From Alphaproteobacteria bacterium (GTDB lineage Bacteria; Pseudomonadota; Alphaproteobacteria; Micropepsales; Micropepsaceae): a DNA stretch of 47,839 nt. Shown in pieces: positions 7,728 through 17,213 of the stretch. Under the pieces are notes generated by a model. That model was not told where the DNA came from. It made no database searches and saw only the letters and a list, made by a program, of their open reading frames with translations. The first letter of the stretch is position 1; each line of letters opens with the position of its first letter. The stretch lies in assembly GCA_016792565.1 (NCBI GenBank), contig JAEUMK010000036.1, forward strand, positions 1-47,839. The letters are read 5' to 3'. Both the position numbers and the translations under genes were made by a program.

Positions 7728-9479
7728 ATGACGGACGAACCGTCGCTCCTCGGGCTCGACGCCCCGCCGCAGACGCGGGACCGCGGCGCCTACCGTGTCC
7801 TCGCCCGCAAATACCGCCCGCAGACCTTCGACAGCCTGATCGGTCAGGACGCGATGGTGCGCACGCTGGGCAACGCCTTCGCCAGCCGCCGCATCGCCCA
7901 CGCCTTCATGCTGACCGGGGTGCGCGGGGTGGGCAAGACGACGACCGCCCGCATCGTCGCAAGGGCGCTCAACTGCATCGGCCCGGACGGCCGCCGCAGC
8001 GAGCCGACGATCCAGCCCTGCGGCCAGTGCGGGCCCTGCGTCGCGATCGCCGAGTCGCGCCATCCCGACGTCTTCGAGATGGACGCCGCCAGCCGCACCG
8101 GCATCGACGACATCCGCGAGATCATCGAGGGCACGCGCTACCTGCCGGCCGAGGCGCGCTACAAGGTCTACATCATCGACGAAGTGCACATGCTCTCCAA
8201 GAACGCCTTCAACGGGCTGTTGAAGACGCTGGAGGAGCCGCCGCCGCATGTGAAGTTCATCTTTGCCACCACCGAGATCCGCAAGGTGCCGGTGACGGTG
8301 CTGTCGCGCTGCCAGCGCTTCGACCTGCGCCGCATTCCGGCCGAGGGCCTGGTGGCGCATCTGAAATCCATCGCGTCCGAGGAAGGCTTCGCCGTGCCGG
8401 ACGATGCGCTGGCGATCGTCGCGCGGGCGGCCGAGGGCTCGGTGCGCGACGCGCTCTCGATCCTCGATCAGGCGCTGGCGCTGGCCGAGGACGGGGCGCC
8501 GCCCGACGCCGCCCAGATCCGCGCCATGCTCGGTCTCGCCGACCGGGCGCGGGTGCTCGATCTCTACGACCTCACCATGAAGGGCGACGCCGCCGGGGCG
8601 CTCGCCGAACTGCGCAGCCAGTACGATGCCGGCGCCGACCCGATCGCCGTGCTCCAGGACATGCTGGAGCTGACCCACTGGCTGACCCGGCTGAAGATCG
8701 CGCCAGAGGCCTCCAAGGACGTGGCCGCCTCGCCCGCCGAGCGCGACCAGGGTCTCGCCATGGCCGCGCGCCTCACCATGCAGACGCTGACCCGCGCCTG
8801 GACGCTGCTGCTGCGCTCGCTCGCCGAGACGCGCGACGCGCCGCTCGCCATCCAGGCGGCCGAGATGGCGATCGCCCGGCTCTGCTTCGCGGCCGATCTG
8901 CCGCCGCTCGACCGGCTGATCGCCGAAGCCGCCAAGGGCGGCGGGGCGGCCCCCGGCGCGGCGCCGCGCGGCCCTGCCCCCGGCAGCGGCGGGGCGCGCG
9001 CCTCGGCCGACGGACGCGGCGCGCCGATCCAGGCCCGCGCCCAGGCGGACGAGCAGCCGACCGCGGTTTCGGTCCCCACCTTCGAGGCGCTGCTGCGCCG
9101 GCTGGAGGAAGAGGACGACCTGATCCTCAAGGCGCGGGTCGAGAAATTCGTGCGCCTCGTCAGCTTCGCCGACGGCCGCATGGCGATCGCCTTCGCGCCG
9201 GGCGCGAACCCCAAGGAGATCGTCTCCGGCCTGCAGGACCGGCTGAAGGCCTGGACCGGCAAGAGCTGGCTGATCGACATGCGCGAGAGCGGCGGCGCGC
9301 CTTCGATCGCCGAGGCGCGCGACAGCGCCCGCGCCGCGACGATGAACGCGGTCTCGCAGCACCCGCTGGTGAAGGCGGCGCTCGAGGCCTTTCCCGGCGC
9401 CAAGATCATCGACGTGATCGAGGCGGAAACACTGGGTGCGCCGGAAACCGGCGACCCCGACATGGCGGACGACGAATGA
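7728..9479 (+). CDS. dnaX: DNA polymerase III subunits gamma/tau
   Basis: A 583-residue clamp-loader ATPase. It has Walker A GVRGVGKTT (64-72), a zinc-knuckle cysteine cluster (Cys98, Cys101, Cys104 with Cys83), Walker B IIDEVH (149-154) and sensor motif SRCQRF. After an Ala/Pro-rich linker near residue 410 comes the C-terminal tau domain that binds the polymerase. The ATG at 7728 is the first that leaves the SRP RNA intact. No A-rich slippery heptamer was noticed, so a programmed gamma product is not supported. It overlaps ybaB by ATGA. Confidence 0.96.
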   Translation: MTDEPSLLGLDAPPQTRDRGAYRVLARKYRPQTFDSLIGQDAMVRTLGNAFASRRIAHAFMLTGVRGVGKTTTARIVARALNCIGPDGRRSEPTIQPCGQCGPCVAIAESRHPDVFEMDAASRTGIDDIREIIEGTRYLPAEARYKVYIIDEVHMLSKNAFNGLLKTLEEPPPHVKFIFATTEIRKVPVTVLSRCQRFDLRRIPAEGLVAHLKSIASEEGFAVPDDALAIVARAAEGSVRDALSILDQALALAEDGAPPDAAQIRAMLGLADRARVLDLYDLTMKGDAAGALAELRSQYDAGADPIAVLQDMLELTHWLTRLKIAPEASKDVAASPAERDQGLAMAARLTMQTLTRAWTLLLRSLAETRDAPLAIQAAEMAIARLCFAADLPPLDRLIAEAAKGGGAAPGAAPRGPAPGSGGARASADGRGAPIQARAQADEQPTAVSVPTFEALLRRLEEEDDLILKARVEKFVRLVSFADGRMAIAFAPGANPKEIVSGLQDRLKAWTGKSWLIDMRESGGAPSIAEARDSARAATMNAVSQHPLVKAALEAFPGAKIIDVIEAETLGAPETGDPDMADDE

Positions 9480-9799
9480 GCAAGCTGGAAGAACTGATGA
9501 AGCAGGCGCAGGCGATGCAGGAGAAGCTCGCCGGGGCGCAGGCGCGGGTCGAGACGCTGGAGGCTGACGGGGTCAGCGGCGGCGGCCTCGTCGTCGTGAC
9601 GCTGCACAACAAGGGCGCGATGAAGCGCCTCGTCATCGACAAGTCGCTGCTGAAGCCCGACGAGGCCGAGATCCTGGAGGATCTCATCATCGCCGCCCAT
9701 GCCGCCGCCAAAGCCAAGCTGGACCAGCTGATGGGCGAGGAAATGCAGAAGATGACGGCCGGGCTCGCCCTGCCGCCGGGCTTCAAGATGCCGTTCTGA
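9476..9799 (+). CDS. ybaB: YbaB/EbfC family nucleoid-associated protein
   Basis: A 107-residue protein starting [18 protein letters not shown], the standard YbaB start, with a central beta segment and ending [15 protein letters not shown], the highly conserved C-terminal motif. Family members are dimeric DNA-binding nucleoid proteins; the exact function is not settled. It is coupled to dnaX by an ATGA overlap and followed by recR after seven bases. Confidence 0.96.
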   Translation: MSKLEELMKQAQAMQEKLAGAQARVETLEADGVSGGGLVVVTLHNKGAMKRLVIDKSLLKPDEAEILEDLIIAAHAAAKAKLDQLMGEEMQKMTAGLALPPGFKMPF

Positions 9800-9806
9800 T
9801 CCGGCG

Positions 9807-10409
9807 ATGAAGGCCGCCCTGTCAGGCCCCGAGATCGAGCGGCTGGTTCAGGCGCTGGCCAAGCTGCCGGGGCTCGGTCCGCGCTCGGCCCGGCGCGCCG
9901 CGCTGGCGCTGATCAAGAAACGCGAGACGCTGCTGGACCCCTTGAGCGCGGCGCTGCGCGAGGCGGCCGCGGCGATCAGGGTCTGCTCGGTGTGCGGCCA
10001 TATCGATACGACCGATCCGTGCGGCCTGTGCGCCGATCCGCGGCGCGACGATGCGCTGCTCTGCGTCGTGGAAGACGTCGGCGACGTCTGGGCGCTGGAG
10101 CGGGCGGGCGTCTATCGCGGGCGCTATCACGTGCTCGGCGGCACGCTGTCGGCGCTGGACGGGCGCGGTCCCGAGGCGCTGAACATCGCGGGGCTGCTCG
10201 AACGCGTGCGCGAACGGCCGGGCGTCGAGGTGGTGCTGGCGCTGGCGGCGACCGTCGAGGGCCAGGCGACGGCGCATTATCTGACCGAGCGGCTGGGCGG
10301 CGGCGTCCATGTCACCCGCCTGGGACACGGCGTACCGGTGGGCGGCGAACTCGGCTATCTCGACGAGGGCACGCTCGCCGCCGCCTTCAAGTCGCGCCGG
10401 CCGCTCTAG
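9807..10409 (+). CDS. recR: Recombination mediator protein RecR
   Basis: A 200-residue protein acting with RecF and RecO to load RecA on gapped DNA. It has a helix-hairpin-helix near [15 protein letters not shown] (19-33), a four-cysteine zinc finger (Cys60, Cys63, Cys72, Cys75), a Toprim domain with [12 protein letters not shown], and a C-terminal Walker-B-like tail. The length is standard. Its TAG stop falls in the palindrome CTAG, which also supplies the stop of the convergent gene on the other strand. Confidence 0.96.
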   Translation: MKAALSGPEIERLVQALAKLPGLGPRSARRAALALIKKRETLLDPLSAALREAAAAIRVCSVCGHIDTTDPCGLCADPRRDDALLCVVEDVGDVWALERAGVYRGRYHVLGGTLSALDGRGPEALNIAGLLERVRERPGVEVVLALAATVEGQATAHYLTERLGGGVHVTRLGHGVPVGGELGYLDEGTLAAAFKSRRPL

Positions 10410-10579
10410 GCGGCGAAGCGCGCGACATGCGACAGCGCGAGAGCGCCGGCCGGGTCCTCGAGCAACGCCGTGGCGAGCACGAAGAAGCCGAGGACGACGG
10501 CGAAACCGAGCGGCAGAAGGGCGAGGCCGTCAAGCCGGCTGTGCAGGCGGTCGTTGGCGGCGACGATCCAGGAAAGCAT
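10406..10579 (-). CDS. Micro membrane protein, unknown function
   Basis: A 57-residue reading frame, [20 protein letters not shown] followed by one membrane helix (about residues 22-40, [19 protein letters not shown]) and a short tail. A strong ribosome site, AAGGAG, sits eight bases before the ATG, which supports translation. I do not recognise a family. It converges tail to tail with recR, and the two stops overlap. Confidence 0.6.
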   Translation of the reverse strand: MLSWIVAANDRLHSRLDGLALLPLGFAVVLGFFVLATALLEDPAGALALSHVARFAA

Positions 10580-10776
10580 GGCGGTGGCTCCTTGTTGCGG
10601 CCGCGGAGATACGCGCCGTGCGCCGCGCGCTCTGTGCGCCGGATCACAGCTTCGCCGCCGCCGCGACGCCCCAGCGGCAGCCGTCACGCCGGCGGCGGAT
10701 GTGATCGACGCGGCGGGCCATTGCGTCCGGCGCGCGCCTCCCCAATTGAGAGGCCAACCTCAAGGGAGAGCCGGGA

Positions 10777-11289
10777 ATGACCGTGTCGATGTATCAGGCC
10801 GCCGTGCCGCCGCTGGTCCGCCTGCTGGAAACGCTGAAGCACCTGCTGGCCAAGGGCGAGGCCCATGCGGCGGCGCGCCAGATCGAGCCGTCGGTTCTGC
10901 TGGGGGCGCGGCTGGCGCTCGACATGCTGCCGCTCGCCCGCCAGGTGCAGATGGTGTCGGACTCGGCCAAGGGTGCGGGCGCGCGGCTCGCCGGGGCCGC
11001 CCTGCCCTCCTATCCCGACACCGAGACGAGCTTTCCCGAGCTTCAGGCCCGGCTCGACAAGACGATCGCCTTCCTGAAGGGGCTCGACGAAGCGGCCTTC
11101 GCCGGTGCGGCGGAGCGCGAGGTGAAGATGAAGGCGGGCGCCAGCGAATACACCTTCACCGGCCTCGACTATCTTCAGACCTTCGCGCTGCCCAACGCCT
11201 TCTTCCATGCCGTCACCGCCTACAACATCCTGCGCCACAACGGCGTGGAGGTCGGCAAGATGGACTATCTGACGGGCGGGCGGGCCTGA
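10777..11289 (+). CDS. DUF1993 family protein
   Basis: A 170-residue soluble protein starting MTVSMYQAAVPPLVRLLETL, with FKGLDEAAFAG-like and C-terminal FHAVTAYNILRHNGVEVGKMDYL segments typical of DUF1993, a helical-bundle family related to DinB-like proteins. No enzyme activity is established. AAGGGAG upstream supports the ATG at 10777. It stands alone and converges on the phosphatase gene with three bases between stops. Confidence 0.8.
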   Translation: MTVSMYQAAVPPLVRLLETLKHLLAKGEAHAAARQIEPSVLLGARLALDMLPLARQVQMVSDSAKGAGARLAGAALPSYPDTETSFPELQARLDKTIAFLKGLDEAAFAGAAEREVKMKAGASEYTFTGLDYLQTFALPNAFFHAVTAYNILRHNGVEVGKMDYLTGGRA

Positions 11290-11292
11290 AGC

Positions 11293-12087
11293 TCAGGGGC
11301 GCTCGATCAGGCGCTCGCGCAGGCGGGCGCGCAGCGCCGGCGTGACGCCGAGGCGGTTCTCCAGATAGGCGTCGAGCGAGCCGTCGCGCTCGGCGATCGC
11401 CCGGTAGGCGGTGGCGAGGTAGTCTTCCTCCACCCGATAGACATGGCGCAGCAGATCGAGCGGCGCGTCGGCGCCGTTCAGCTCGCGGAAGATGCGGGCA
11501 AGCTCGGGCAGGCGCTCCTCGATCCGGCTCGCCGTATTGGTGCGCATGTAGTCGGCGTAGATGTCGGCCTCCGAGACGCCCAGCGCGTGGTGGATGAAGG
11601 CGGCGATGAGGCCGGTGCGGTCCTTGCCGGCATGGCAGTGGACGACGATCGGCCCGTCGGCCTCGGCGAGCGCGGCGAAGGCGTCGGCGAAGACCTGAAG
11701 GTGGCCCGGCTCGTGCGCGAGGTCGCGATAGACCTCGATCATCCGCTCGGTGATCGTCTGCGTCGTCAGGCCCGGCTCGGCCAGGGTGCCCAGATGCGGC
11801 GGCTCGACCTCGTCGGAGGGCTGGCCGTAGGAAATCACGCGGGCGCGGCAGGCCGGCGAGCGCCGGGTCGGAAACCGCGTGCGTTCGGCGGGCCGCCGCA
11901 GATCGACGATCGCCGCCATGCCGAGCGCCGCGAAGCGCTCGAGATCGGCATCGGTCGCCGTTGCGTAATGGGCCGAGCGGTAGAGCCGGCCGGTGCGCAC
12001 GCGCCCGCCGCCGGCCGCCGCATAGCCGCCGAAGTCGCGAAAATTGTGGATGCCCTCGAAGACGGCGGAGACGGTCGTATCGTTCAT
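11293..12087 (-). CDS. Tyrosine/dual-specificity phosphatase-like protein
   Basis: A 264-residue protein of the Y_phosphatase3 type. The N-terminus FEGIHNFRDFGGYAA (10-24) is the usual family start. The P-loop HCHAGKDRTG supplies Cys151 and Arg157 (Cx5R). Enzymes of this type act on phosphotyrosine or phosphoinositides; the natural substrate here is unknown. The ATG at 12087 is chosen because the family motif follows directly; an ATG at 12111 would add eight residues. There is no signal peptide, so it should be cytoplasmic. Confidence 0.88.
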   Translation of the reverse strand: MNDTTVSAVFEGIHNFRDFGGYAAAGGGRVRTGRLYRSAHYATATDADLERFAALGMAAIVDLRRPAERTRFPTRRSPACRARVISYGQPSDEVEPPHLGTLAEPGLTTQTITERMIEVYRDLAHEPGHLQVFADAFAALAEADGPIVVHCHAGKDRTGLIAAFIHHALGVSEADIYADYMRTNTASRIEERLPELARIFRELNGADAPLDLLRHVYRVEEDYLATAYRAIAERDGSLDAYLENRLGVTPALRARLRERLIERP

Positions 12088-12137
12088 GGCGCGTTGATAG
12101 GACGCCGTCATGACGAAGGTAAGACCATCGCCGGGGT

Positions 12138-12605
12138 TCAGCGCTCCAGAGGTTCGATTTTTCCGCCGACCCGCTGGAATTTCCCGGGCGTCATATAGGA
12201 CTCCTCGGCATTCGTCATGGTGAAGGCGTCCGGACCGTCGAACACCAGCGTCAGCACGGTGCCGCGGTCCGAGCCTTGATCGAGGGTCACCTCGATCGTC
12301 TTGCGGTCGAGGCGCCGCGCCGTCCAGGTGCCGGTCACGGCGCGGGTGCGCATGTCGGCGACCATCGGCACGCCGCCGAGGCCGATGATCGTCATGTCCT
12401 CGTTGCCGAAGGCGATGGTCTCGATCTGGGCGCTGTGGCCGAGGCCCTGGGGATAGCTCCAGCCCTGCTGCTGCCACATGCCGATCAGTTCGGCCTGGAA
12501 CTCGTTCAGCTCGATCGGCATGGGCAGGGCGTCGGCGCGGGCGGTCGGGGCCGCGGCAGCGCAGGCGGCGGCGAGGACGGCGGCGATCAGGAGGGTCTTG
12601 GGCAT
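12138..12605 (-). CDS. Secreted hypothetical protein
   Basis: A 155-residue protein with a clear signal peptide ([20 protein letters not shown], cleavage near residue 25 at ARA-D). The mature part looks like a beta-rich single domain: polar strands with [20 protein letters not shown], then [19 protein letters not shown] do not recognise the family. GAGGAG is well spaced before the ATG. It is divergent from rpmH. It is probably periplasmic, function unknown. Confidence 0.75.
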   Translation of the reverse strand: MPKTLLIAAVLAAACAAAAPTARADALPMPIELNEFQAELIGMWQQQGWSYPQGLGHSAQIETIAFGNEDMTIIGLGGVPMVADMRTRAVTGTWTARRLDRKTIEVTLDQGSDRGTVLTLVFDGPDAFTMTNAEESYMTPGKFQRVGGKIEPLER

Positions 12606-12673
12606 CTCGATACTCCTCTGGTGGGACAGTCAGTCGGGACCGCAATTGCGGCGGAATGTTAACCTCGGCGCAG

Positions 12674-12702
12674 TTGACTCGGGGCGGCGCATCCCGTATC
12701 TC
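12674..12702 (+). promoter_or_regulatory. Probable promoter of rpmH-rnpA
   Basis: TTGACT (12674-12679) and TATCTC (12697-12702) are separated by 17 bases and end 69 bases before rpmH, fitting a strong housekeeping promoter. Confidence 0.6.
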
Positions 12703-12771
12703 CGCGCCTCTTTTGCAGACGAGCCCCGCAGGGCGCGCTTCGGTGCGACCGCGAGGTTCAGGAGACGTGTG

Positions 12772-12906
12772 ATGAAGCGGACCTACCAGCCCTCCAAGAT
12801 CGTTCGCAAGCGCCGCCACGGCTTCCGCAGCCGCTCCGCGACGGTCGGCGGCCGCAAGGTGCTGGCGAAGCGCCGCGCCCACGGCCGCAAGCGCCTGTCG
12901 GCCTGA
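12772..12906 (+). CDS. rpmH: Ribosomal protein bL34
   Basis: A 44-residue, highly basic protein: [20 protein letters not shown] then the Arg/Lys-rich helix ending KRLSA. This is the universal L34 sequence of the large ribosomal subunit. AGGAG precedes the ATG. It heads the conserved rpmH-rnpA-yidD-yidC-engB-argB block. Confidence 0.99.
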   Translation: MKRTYQPSKIVRKRRHGFRSRSATVGGRKVLAKRRAHGRKRLSA

Positions 12907-12937
12907 GCCGGGGCCGGCGGGCGGTGCCCGCCGCATC

Positions 12938-13420
12938 ATGAGCGAGGACCGCACTCTACCCGAAGCCGGCCGAAAGGCCGGTTTCCGCGTTTTGCGCGTC
13001 CTCAAGGCGCGGCGGCAGTTTCTGGAAACCGCCAAGGGCCTGCGCGTCCATCGCCCGACGCTGACGCTGCAGCGGCGCGACCGGGGCGACGGCGACGCGG
13101 CGATCGGCGTCGGCTTCACCGTCACCAAGAAAGAGGGCAACGCGGCCGTCCGGAACCGCATCCGCCGCCGCTTTCGCGCGGCGGTGCAGGCCGTTCTGGG
13201 CGACAGCGGCGCGCCGGGCACCGACTACGTGATCATCGGACGGCAGGCGGCGGCCGACGCCCCCTTTCCTTCGCTGCTGGCGGACCTTAAAGAAGCGCTG
13301 GCCGAGGCGGCGAGGCGCGCGGCCAGGGGCGCGAAAGCCGCGCCGCGAGACTCCAACCCTTCCTTGCCCGGCCCCCCAGTGCCGGGACCTGCGGAACCCG
13401 ACGGCCCCGACCATGTCTGA
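12938..13420 (+). CDS. rnpA: Ribonuclease P protein component
   Basis: A 160-residue basic protein that assists the RNase P RNA in tRNA 5' maturation. It has the [15 protein letters not shown] start, [24 protein letters not shown] (the conserved RNR signature, about residues 58-80) and DYVIIGRQ. The C-terminal ~45 residues are a Pro/Ala-rich extension beyond the usual fold. It overlaps yidD by eight bases. Confidence 0.95.
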   Translation: MSEDRTLPEAGRKAGFRVLRVLKARRQFLETAKGLRVHRPTLTLQRRDRGDGDAAIGVGFTVTKKEGNAAVRNRIRRRFRAAVQAVLGDSGAPGTDYVIIGRQAAADAPFPSLLADLKEALAEAARRAARGAKAAPRDSNPSLPGPPVPGPAEPDGPDHV

Positions 13421-13721
13421 ACATCCCGCCGAGACGCCGCCGCGCACCTGGGCGCGCCGCATCGCGGCGGCGCCGATCCGGGCCTACAAATACCTGATCT
13501 CGCCGATGCTGCCCCAGGCCTGCCGCTTCGAGCCGACCTGCTCGCGCTATGCGCTGGAGGCGATCGAGACCCATGGCGCCCTCAAGGGCCTGTGGCTGGG
13601 CGTCCGGCGCATTCTCAGATGCCATCCCATCACCTGGCTGGGCGGCGGCTCGGGCTACGATCCCGTGCCGCCCGCCAAGAGCCACCGACACGCCGCGCAC
13701 GACTGCGCCGGCCATCCCTGA
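13413..13721 (+). CDS. yidD: Membrane protein insertion efficiency factor YidD
   Basis: A 102-residue protein with the YidD core: [20 protein letters not shown] followed by [10 protein letters not shown] and [19 protein letters not shown]. The three conserved cysteines are present. It assists YidC-dependent insertion at the inner membrane. It lies between rnpA (overlapping) and yidC (10-base gap), as in most bacteria. Confidence 0.96.
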   Translation: MSEHPAETPPRTWARRIAAAPIRAYKYLISPMLPQACRFEPTCSRYALEAIETHGALKGLWLGVRRILRCHPITWLGGGSGYDPVPPAKSHRHAAHDCAGHP

Positions 13722-13731
13722 ACGGTCCGAC

Positions 13732-15516
13732 ATGAACCAGCAGCCCCAAGGCGGCGATACCCGCAACCTGATCATCGCCGTCGCTTTGTCGATGGCCGTC
13801 TTCGTCGGCTGGTTCGTGCTGTTCCCGCCGGCCGACAAGCCCAAGCAGGAGGCCCAGCAGCAGCAGGCCGCGGAAGCGACGGTGCCGGGCGTGCCGGCCG
13901 CCTCGGCGGCGGCCTACCAGCACGTGCCGCGCGAGACGGCGCTCGCCGCCGAAGGGGCGCGCATCGCCATCGACACGCCGGCGGTCGACGGCTCGATCCG
14001 CCTGAAGGGTGCGCGTTTCGACGATCTCAATCTCAAGCGCTACAGGACCACGATCGAGAAGAACGCGCCCGAGATCACGCTGCTGGAGCCGGTCGGCGTC
14101 ACCAACCCCTACTACGCGGAGTTCGGCTGGACGGCCGAGCCGGGCACGAGCCTCGCCCTGCCGAACGCCGAAACCGAGTGGCGCGCGGTCAGCGGCGACA
14201 CGCTGAGCCCCGGCAAGCCGGTCGTGCTGGAGTGGGACAACGGCCAGGGGCTGGTCTTCCGCCGCACCATCAACATCGACGCCGACTACATGATGACCAT
14301 CGACGACGCGGTGGAGAACCGCAGCGGCGCGGCGGTCAAGCTGTTCCCCTATGGTGCGATCGTCCGCGGGGGCGTGCCCTACTTCCTGCCCATCTGGGTG
14401 GTGCATCAGGGCATGATCGGCGTGATGAACGGCACGCTGCACGAGAAGGACTACGAGGAGATCGTCGAGGAAGGCGGACGGATCGACAGCCAGGAGACGA
14501 CCGGCGGCTGGCTCGGCTTCACCGATCACTACTGGATGACCGCCCTGGCGCCTGCCCAGAACGAGCCGGTCACCGCCACCTTCCGGGCGGCCAACCAGGG
14601 TACGTGGGAGCGCTATCAGGCCGACTTCGTCTACAAGACGGCGCGCGAGATCGCGCCGGGCGCCAGCGCCGGCGTCACCCATAATTTCTTCGCCGGCGCA
14701 AAGGTCGTCTCGCTCGTCGACCGCTATGCCGAGGGCGGCATCCAGCGCTTCGACCTGGCGGTCGACTGGGGCTGGTTCTTCTTCCTGACCAAGCCGATCT
14801 TCCTGGTGATGGACTGGCTCTACGGCCTGGTCGGGAATTTCGGCGTCGCGATCCTGCTGCTGACCGTGATGCTGAAGGCGCTGTTCTTCCCGCTCGCCAA
14901 CAAGTCCTACGAGTCGATGGCGAAGATGAAGAAGATCCAGCCCGAGATGATGGCGCTGCGCGAGCGCTGGAAGGACGACGCGCCCAAGCTGCAGCAGGAG
15001 ATGATGGCGCTCTATCGCCGCGAGAAGGTCAACCCGGTCTCGGGCTGCCTGCCGCTGCTGCTGCAGATCCCGGTCTTCTTCTCGCTCTACAAGGTGCTCT
15101 ACGTCTCCATCGAGATGCGCCATGCGCCGTTCTTCGGCTGGATCCAGGATCTGTCGGCGCACGATCCGACCTCGGTGTTCAACCTGTTCGGCCTGCTGCC
15201 CTATGCCGTGCCGGCCTTCCTGGTGCTCGGCGCCTGGCCGCTGATCAACGGCCTGGTGATGTGGGTCCAGATGAAGATGAACCCGCCGGCCCCCGATCCG
15301 ATCCAGCAGCGCATGTTCGGCATCATGCCGTGGCTCTTCATGTTCATGCTGGCCTCGTTCCCGGCGGGCCTGGTGATCTACTGGGCCTGGAACGGCTTCC
15401 TGTCGATGGCGCAGCAATACGCGATCATGCGCCGCATGAAGGCGGAGATTCACCTGTTCGACAATCTGAAGGCGAGCTGGCCGTTCCGGCTCTTCTTCGG
15501 CCGCGCCAAGGCGTGA
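13732..15516 (+). CDS. yidC: Membrane protein insertase YidC (Oxa1 family)
   Basis: A 594-residue Gram-negative YidC. An N-terminal membrane helix (about residues 10-27) follows MNQQPQGGDTRNL, then the large periplasmic beta-super-sandwich domain (about 60-345), then the conserved five-helix core with GNFGVAILLLTVMLKALFFP, a charged cytoplasmic hairpin (SMAKMKKIQPEM) and a C-terminal basic tail. It inserts and folds inner-membrane proteins alone or with SecYEG. The stop overlaps the engB start (TGATG). Confidence 0.98.
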   Translation: MNQQPQGGDTRNLIIAVALSMAVFVGWFVLFPPADKPKQEAQQQQAAEATVPGVPAASAAAYQHVPRETALAAEGARIAIDTPAVDGSIRLKGARFDDLNLKRYRTTIEKNAPEITLLEPVGVTNPYYAEFGWTAEPGTSLALPNAETEWRAVSGDTLSPGKPVVLEWDNGQGLVFRRTINIDADYMMTIDDAVENRSGAAVKLFPYGAIVRGGVPYFLPIWVVHQGMIGVMNGTLHEKDYEEIVEEGGRIDSQETTGGWLGFTDHYWMTALAPAQNEPVTATFRAANQGTWERYQADFVYKTAREIAPGASAGVTHNFFAGAKVVSLVDRYAEGGIQRFDLAVDWGWFFFLTKPIFLVMDWLYGLVGNFGVAILLLTVMLKALFFPLANKSYESMAKMKKIQPEMMALRERWKDDAPKLQQEMMALYRREKVNPVSGCLPLLLQIPVFFSLYKVLYVSIEMRHAPFFGWIQDLSAHDPTSVFNLFGLLPYAVPAFLVLGAWPLINGLVMWVQMKMNPPAPDPIQQRMFGIMPWLFMFMLASFPAGLVIYWAWNGFLSMAQQYAIMRRMKAEIHLFDNLKASWPFRLFFGRAKA

Positions 15517-16217
15517 TGGCGGCCGGCGCCTCATACGAGGACTTCCTGCCCGAAGTGGCGGACGAAGACATCGCCTTCGGGCGCTGGCTGTTCGAGCAGG
15601 AGTGCGTCTTCCTGCGCGGCGTGGTGAAGATGGACGGGTTGCCGCCCGGCGACAAACCCGAGATCGCCTTCGCGGGCCGCTCGAATGTCGGCAAGTCGAG
15701 CCTCGTCAACGCGCTGACCCGCCGCAAGACGCTGGCCCGCGTCTCGAACACGCCGGGGCGCACCCGCGAACTCAACTTCTTCGCGCTCGCCGGCGCGCTC
15801 AGCCTCGCGGACCTGCCCGGCTACGGCTATGCCCGCATCGAGCGCAAGCTGTCCGAGCAGTGGACCAAGCTGATCTTCCAGTATCTGCGCGGGCGGGCCT
15901 CGCTGAAGCGCGTCATGCTGCTGGTCGACAGCCGCCATGGCCTGAAACCCTCCGACGAGGAGGCGATGACGGCGATGGACGAGGCGGCCGTCAGCTATCA
16001 GATCGTCCTGACCAAGATCGACAAGCTGAAGGCGGCAGAGCTCGCCGCCGTCCTCAAGGCGACCGCCGCGCGGGCGGAAAAGCACCCCGCCGCCCATCCG
16101 GTGATCATGCCGACCTCCAGCGAAACCGGCTTCGGAATCGCGCAATTGCGCGGCCTCGTCGCCGCCGCGTCCGGCTTGGACGCGACCAGCCTGCCGGGCT
16201 ATAAGCCCGCGACCTGA
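15516..16217 (+). CDS. engB: Ribosome biogenesis GTP-binding protein EngB (YsxC/YihA)
   Basis: A 233-residue TRAFAC GTPase needed for large-subunit assembly. Visible motifs are G1 GRSNVGKSS (54-62), G2 TPGRTRELNFF, G3 DLPGYGYA (99-106), G4 TKIDK and a G5-like TSSET. The 35-residue N-terminal lead is common in alphaproteobacterial members. It is translationally coupled to yidC. Confidence 0.96.
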   Translation: MAAGASYEDFLPEVADEDIAFGRWLFEQECVFLRGVVKMDGLPPGDKPEIAFAGRSNVGKSSLVNALTRRKTLARVSNTPGRTRELNFFALAGALSLADLPGYGYARIERKLSEQWTKLIFQYLRGRASLKRVMLLVDSRHGLKPSDEEAMTAMDEAAVSYQIVLTKIDKLKAAELAAVLKATAARAEKHPAAHPVIMPTSSETGFGIAQLRGLVAAASGLDATSLPGYKPAT

Positions 16218-16235
16218 ATTCCAGCCCGAGCGCCG

Positions 16236-17177
16236 ATGCCCATGTCCACCGACGATCAGCCGCGCGACGACCTGCCCTTCGAGCGGCGTCAGCTGGCCAA
16301 CTGGCGCCGGACGGCGCGGACCCTGGTCGAGGCGCTGCCCTACATCCTGCGCTACGACGGCAAGACGATCGTCGTGAAATACGGCGGCCACGCCATGGGC
16401 GAGGAGGGCGTCTCGGAGCATTTCGCGCAGAGCCTCGTCCTGATGAAGCAGACCGGCATCGATCCGGTCGTCGTCCACGGCGGCGGGCCCCAGATCGGCG
16501 CGATGCTGGAGCGGCTCAACATCAAGAGCGAGTTCATCGACGGCCTGCGCGTCACCGACCGCAACGCCATCGACGTCGTCGAGATGGTCCTGACCGGCTC
16601 GATCAACAAGGCGCTGGTCTCGGCGATCAACTCGGCCGGCGGACGGGCGGTGGGCCTGTCCGGCAAGGACGGCAACATGATCGTCGCCAAGAAGCTGCAG
16701 CGCGTGAAGCGCGACGCGACCGGCAATGTCGAGCGGATCATCGATCTGGGCTTCGTGGGCGAGCCCGAGCAGATCAACGCCGAGGTGCTGGAGACGATCA
16801 TGAACTCCGACCTCATCCCCGTGGTCGCGCCGATCGGGGTGGGCAAGCACGGCGAGACCTACAACATCAACGCCGACACGGTGGCCGGTGCGATCGCCGG
16901 CGCACTGAACGCCGACCGCCTGCTGTTCCTCACCGACGTTCCCGGCGTGCTGGACCGCCAGGGCAACATCATGCCCTCGCTGACCGTCTCGGAGGCCAGG
17001 GCGCTGATCAAGGACGGCACGATCTCGGGCGGCATGATCCCCAAGGTGCAGACCTGCATCGATGCGCTGAACACCGGCGTCGAGGCGGTCGTCATCCTCG
17101 ACGGGCGCATCCCGCACGTCCTGCTGGTCGAGCTCTTCACCGAGCACGGCGCCGGCACGCTGATCCGGCACGACTGA
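16236..17177 (+). CDS. argB: Acetylglutamate kinase
   Basis: A 313-residue amino-acid kinase that phosphorylates N-acetylglutamate, the second step of arginine synthesis. It has VVKYGGHAM (phosphate site), [10 protein letters not shown], a central NMIVAKKL region and the C-terminal [10 protein letters not shown] motif. The N-terminal helix of about 25 residues ([20 protein letters not shown]) is the type seen in arginine-inhibited hexameric enzymes, so feedback inhibition is likely. The start is at 16236 or, two codons later, 16242. Confidence 0.97.
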   Translation: MPMSTDDQPRDDLPFERRQLANWRRTARTLVEALPYILRYDGKTIVVKYGGHAMGEEGVSEHFAQSLVLMKQTGIDPVVVHGGGPQIGAMLERLNIKSEFIDGLRVTDRNAIDVVEMVLTGSINKALVSAINSAGGRAVGLSGKDGNMIVAKKLQRVKRDATGNVERIIDLGFVGEPEQINAEVLETIMNSDLIPVVAPIGVGKHGETYNINADTVAGAIAGALNADRLLFLTDVPGVLDRQGNIMPSLTVSEARALIKDGTISGGMIPKVQTCIDALNTGVEAVVILDGRIPHVLLVELFTEHGAGTLIRHD

Positions 17178-17213
17178 GGTGCGGGAGCCATTCGCCCGGT
17201 CCTGTCGGGCGGG

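Noticed and set aside
7728-9479. Programmed frameshift in dnaX making a gamma subunit
   Set aside because: No A-rich slippery heptamer with a following hairpin was found.
17193-17211. Hairpin CGCCCG...CGGGCG between argB and the dehydrogenase gene
   Set aside because: The stem is only six pairs and there is no T tract, so it is not called as a terminator.
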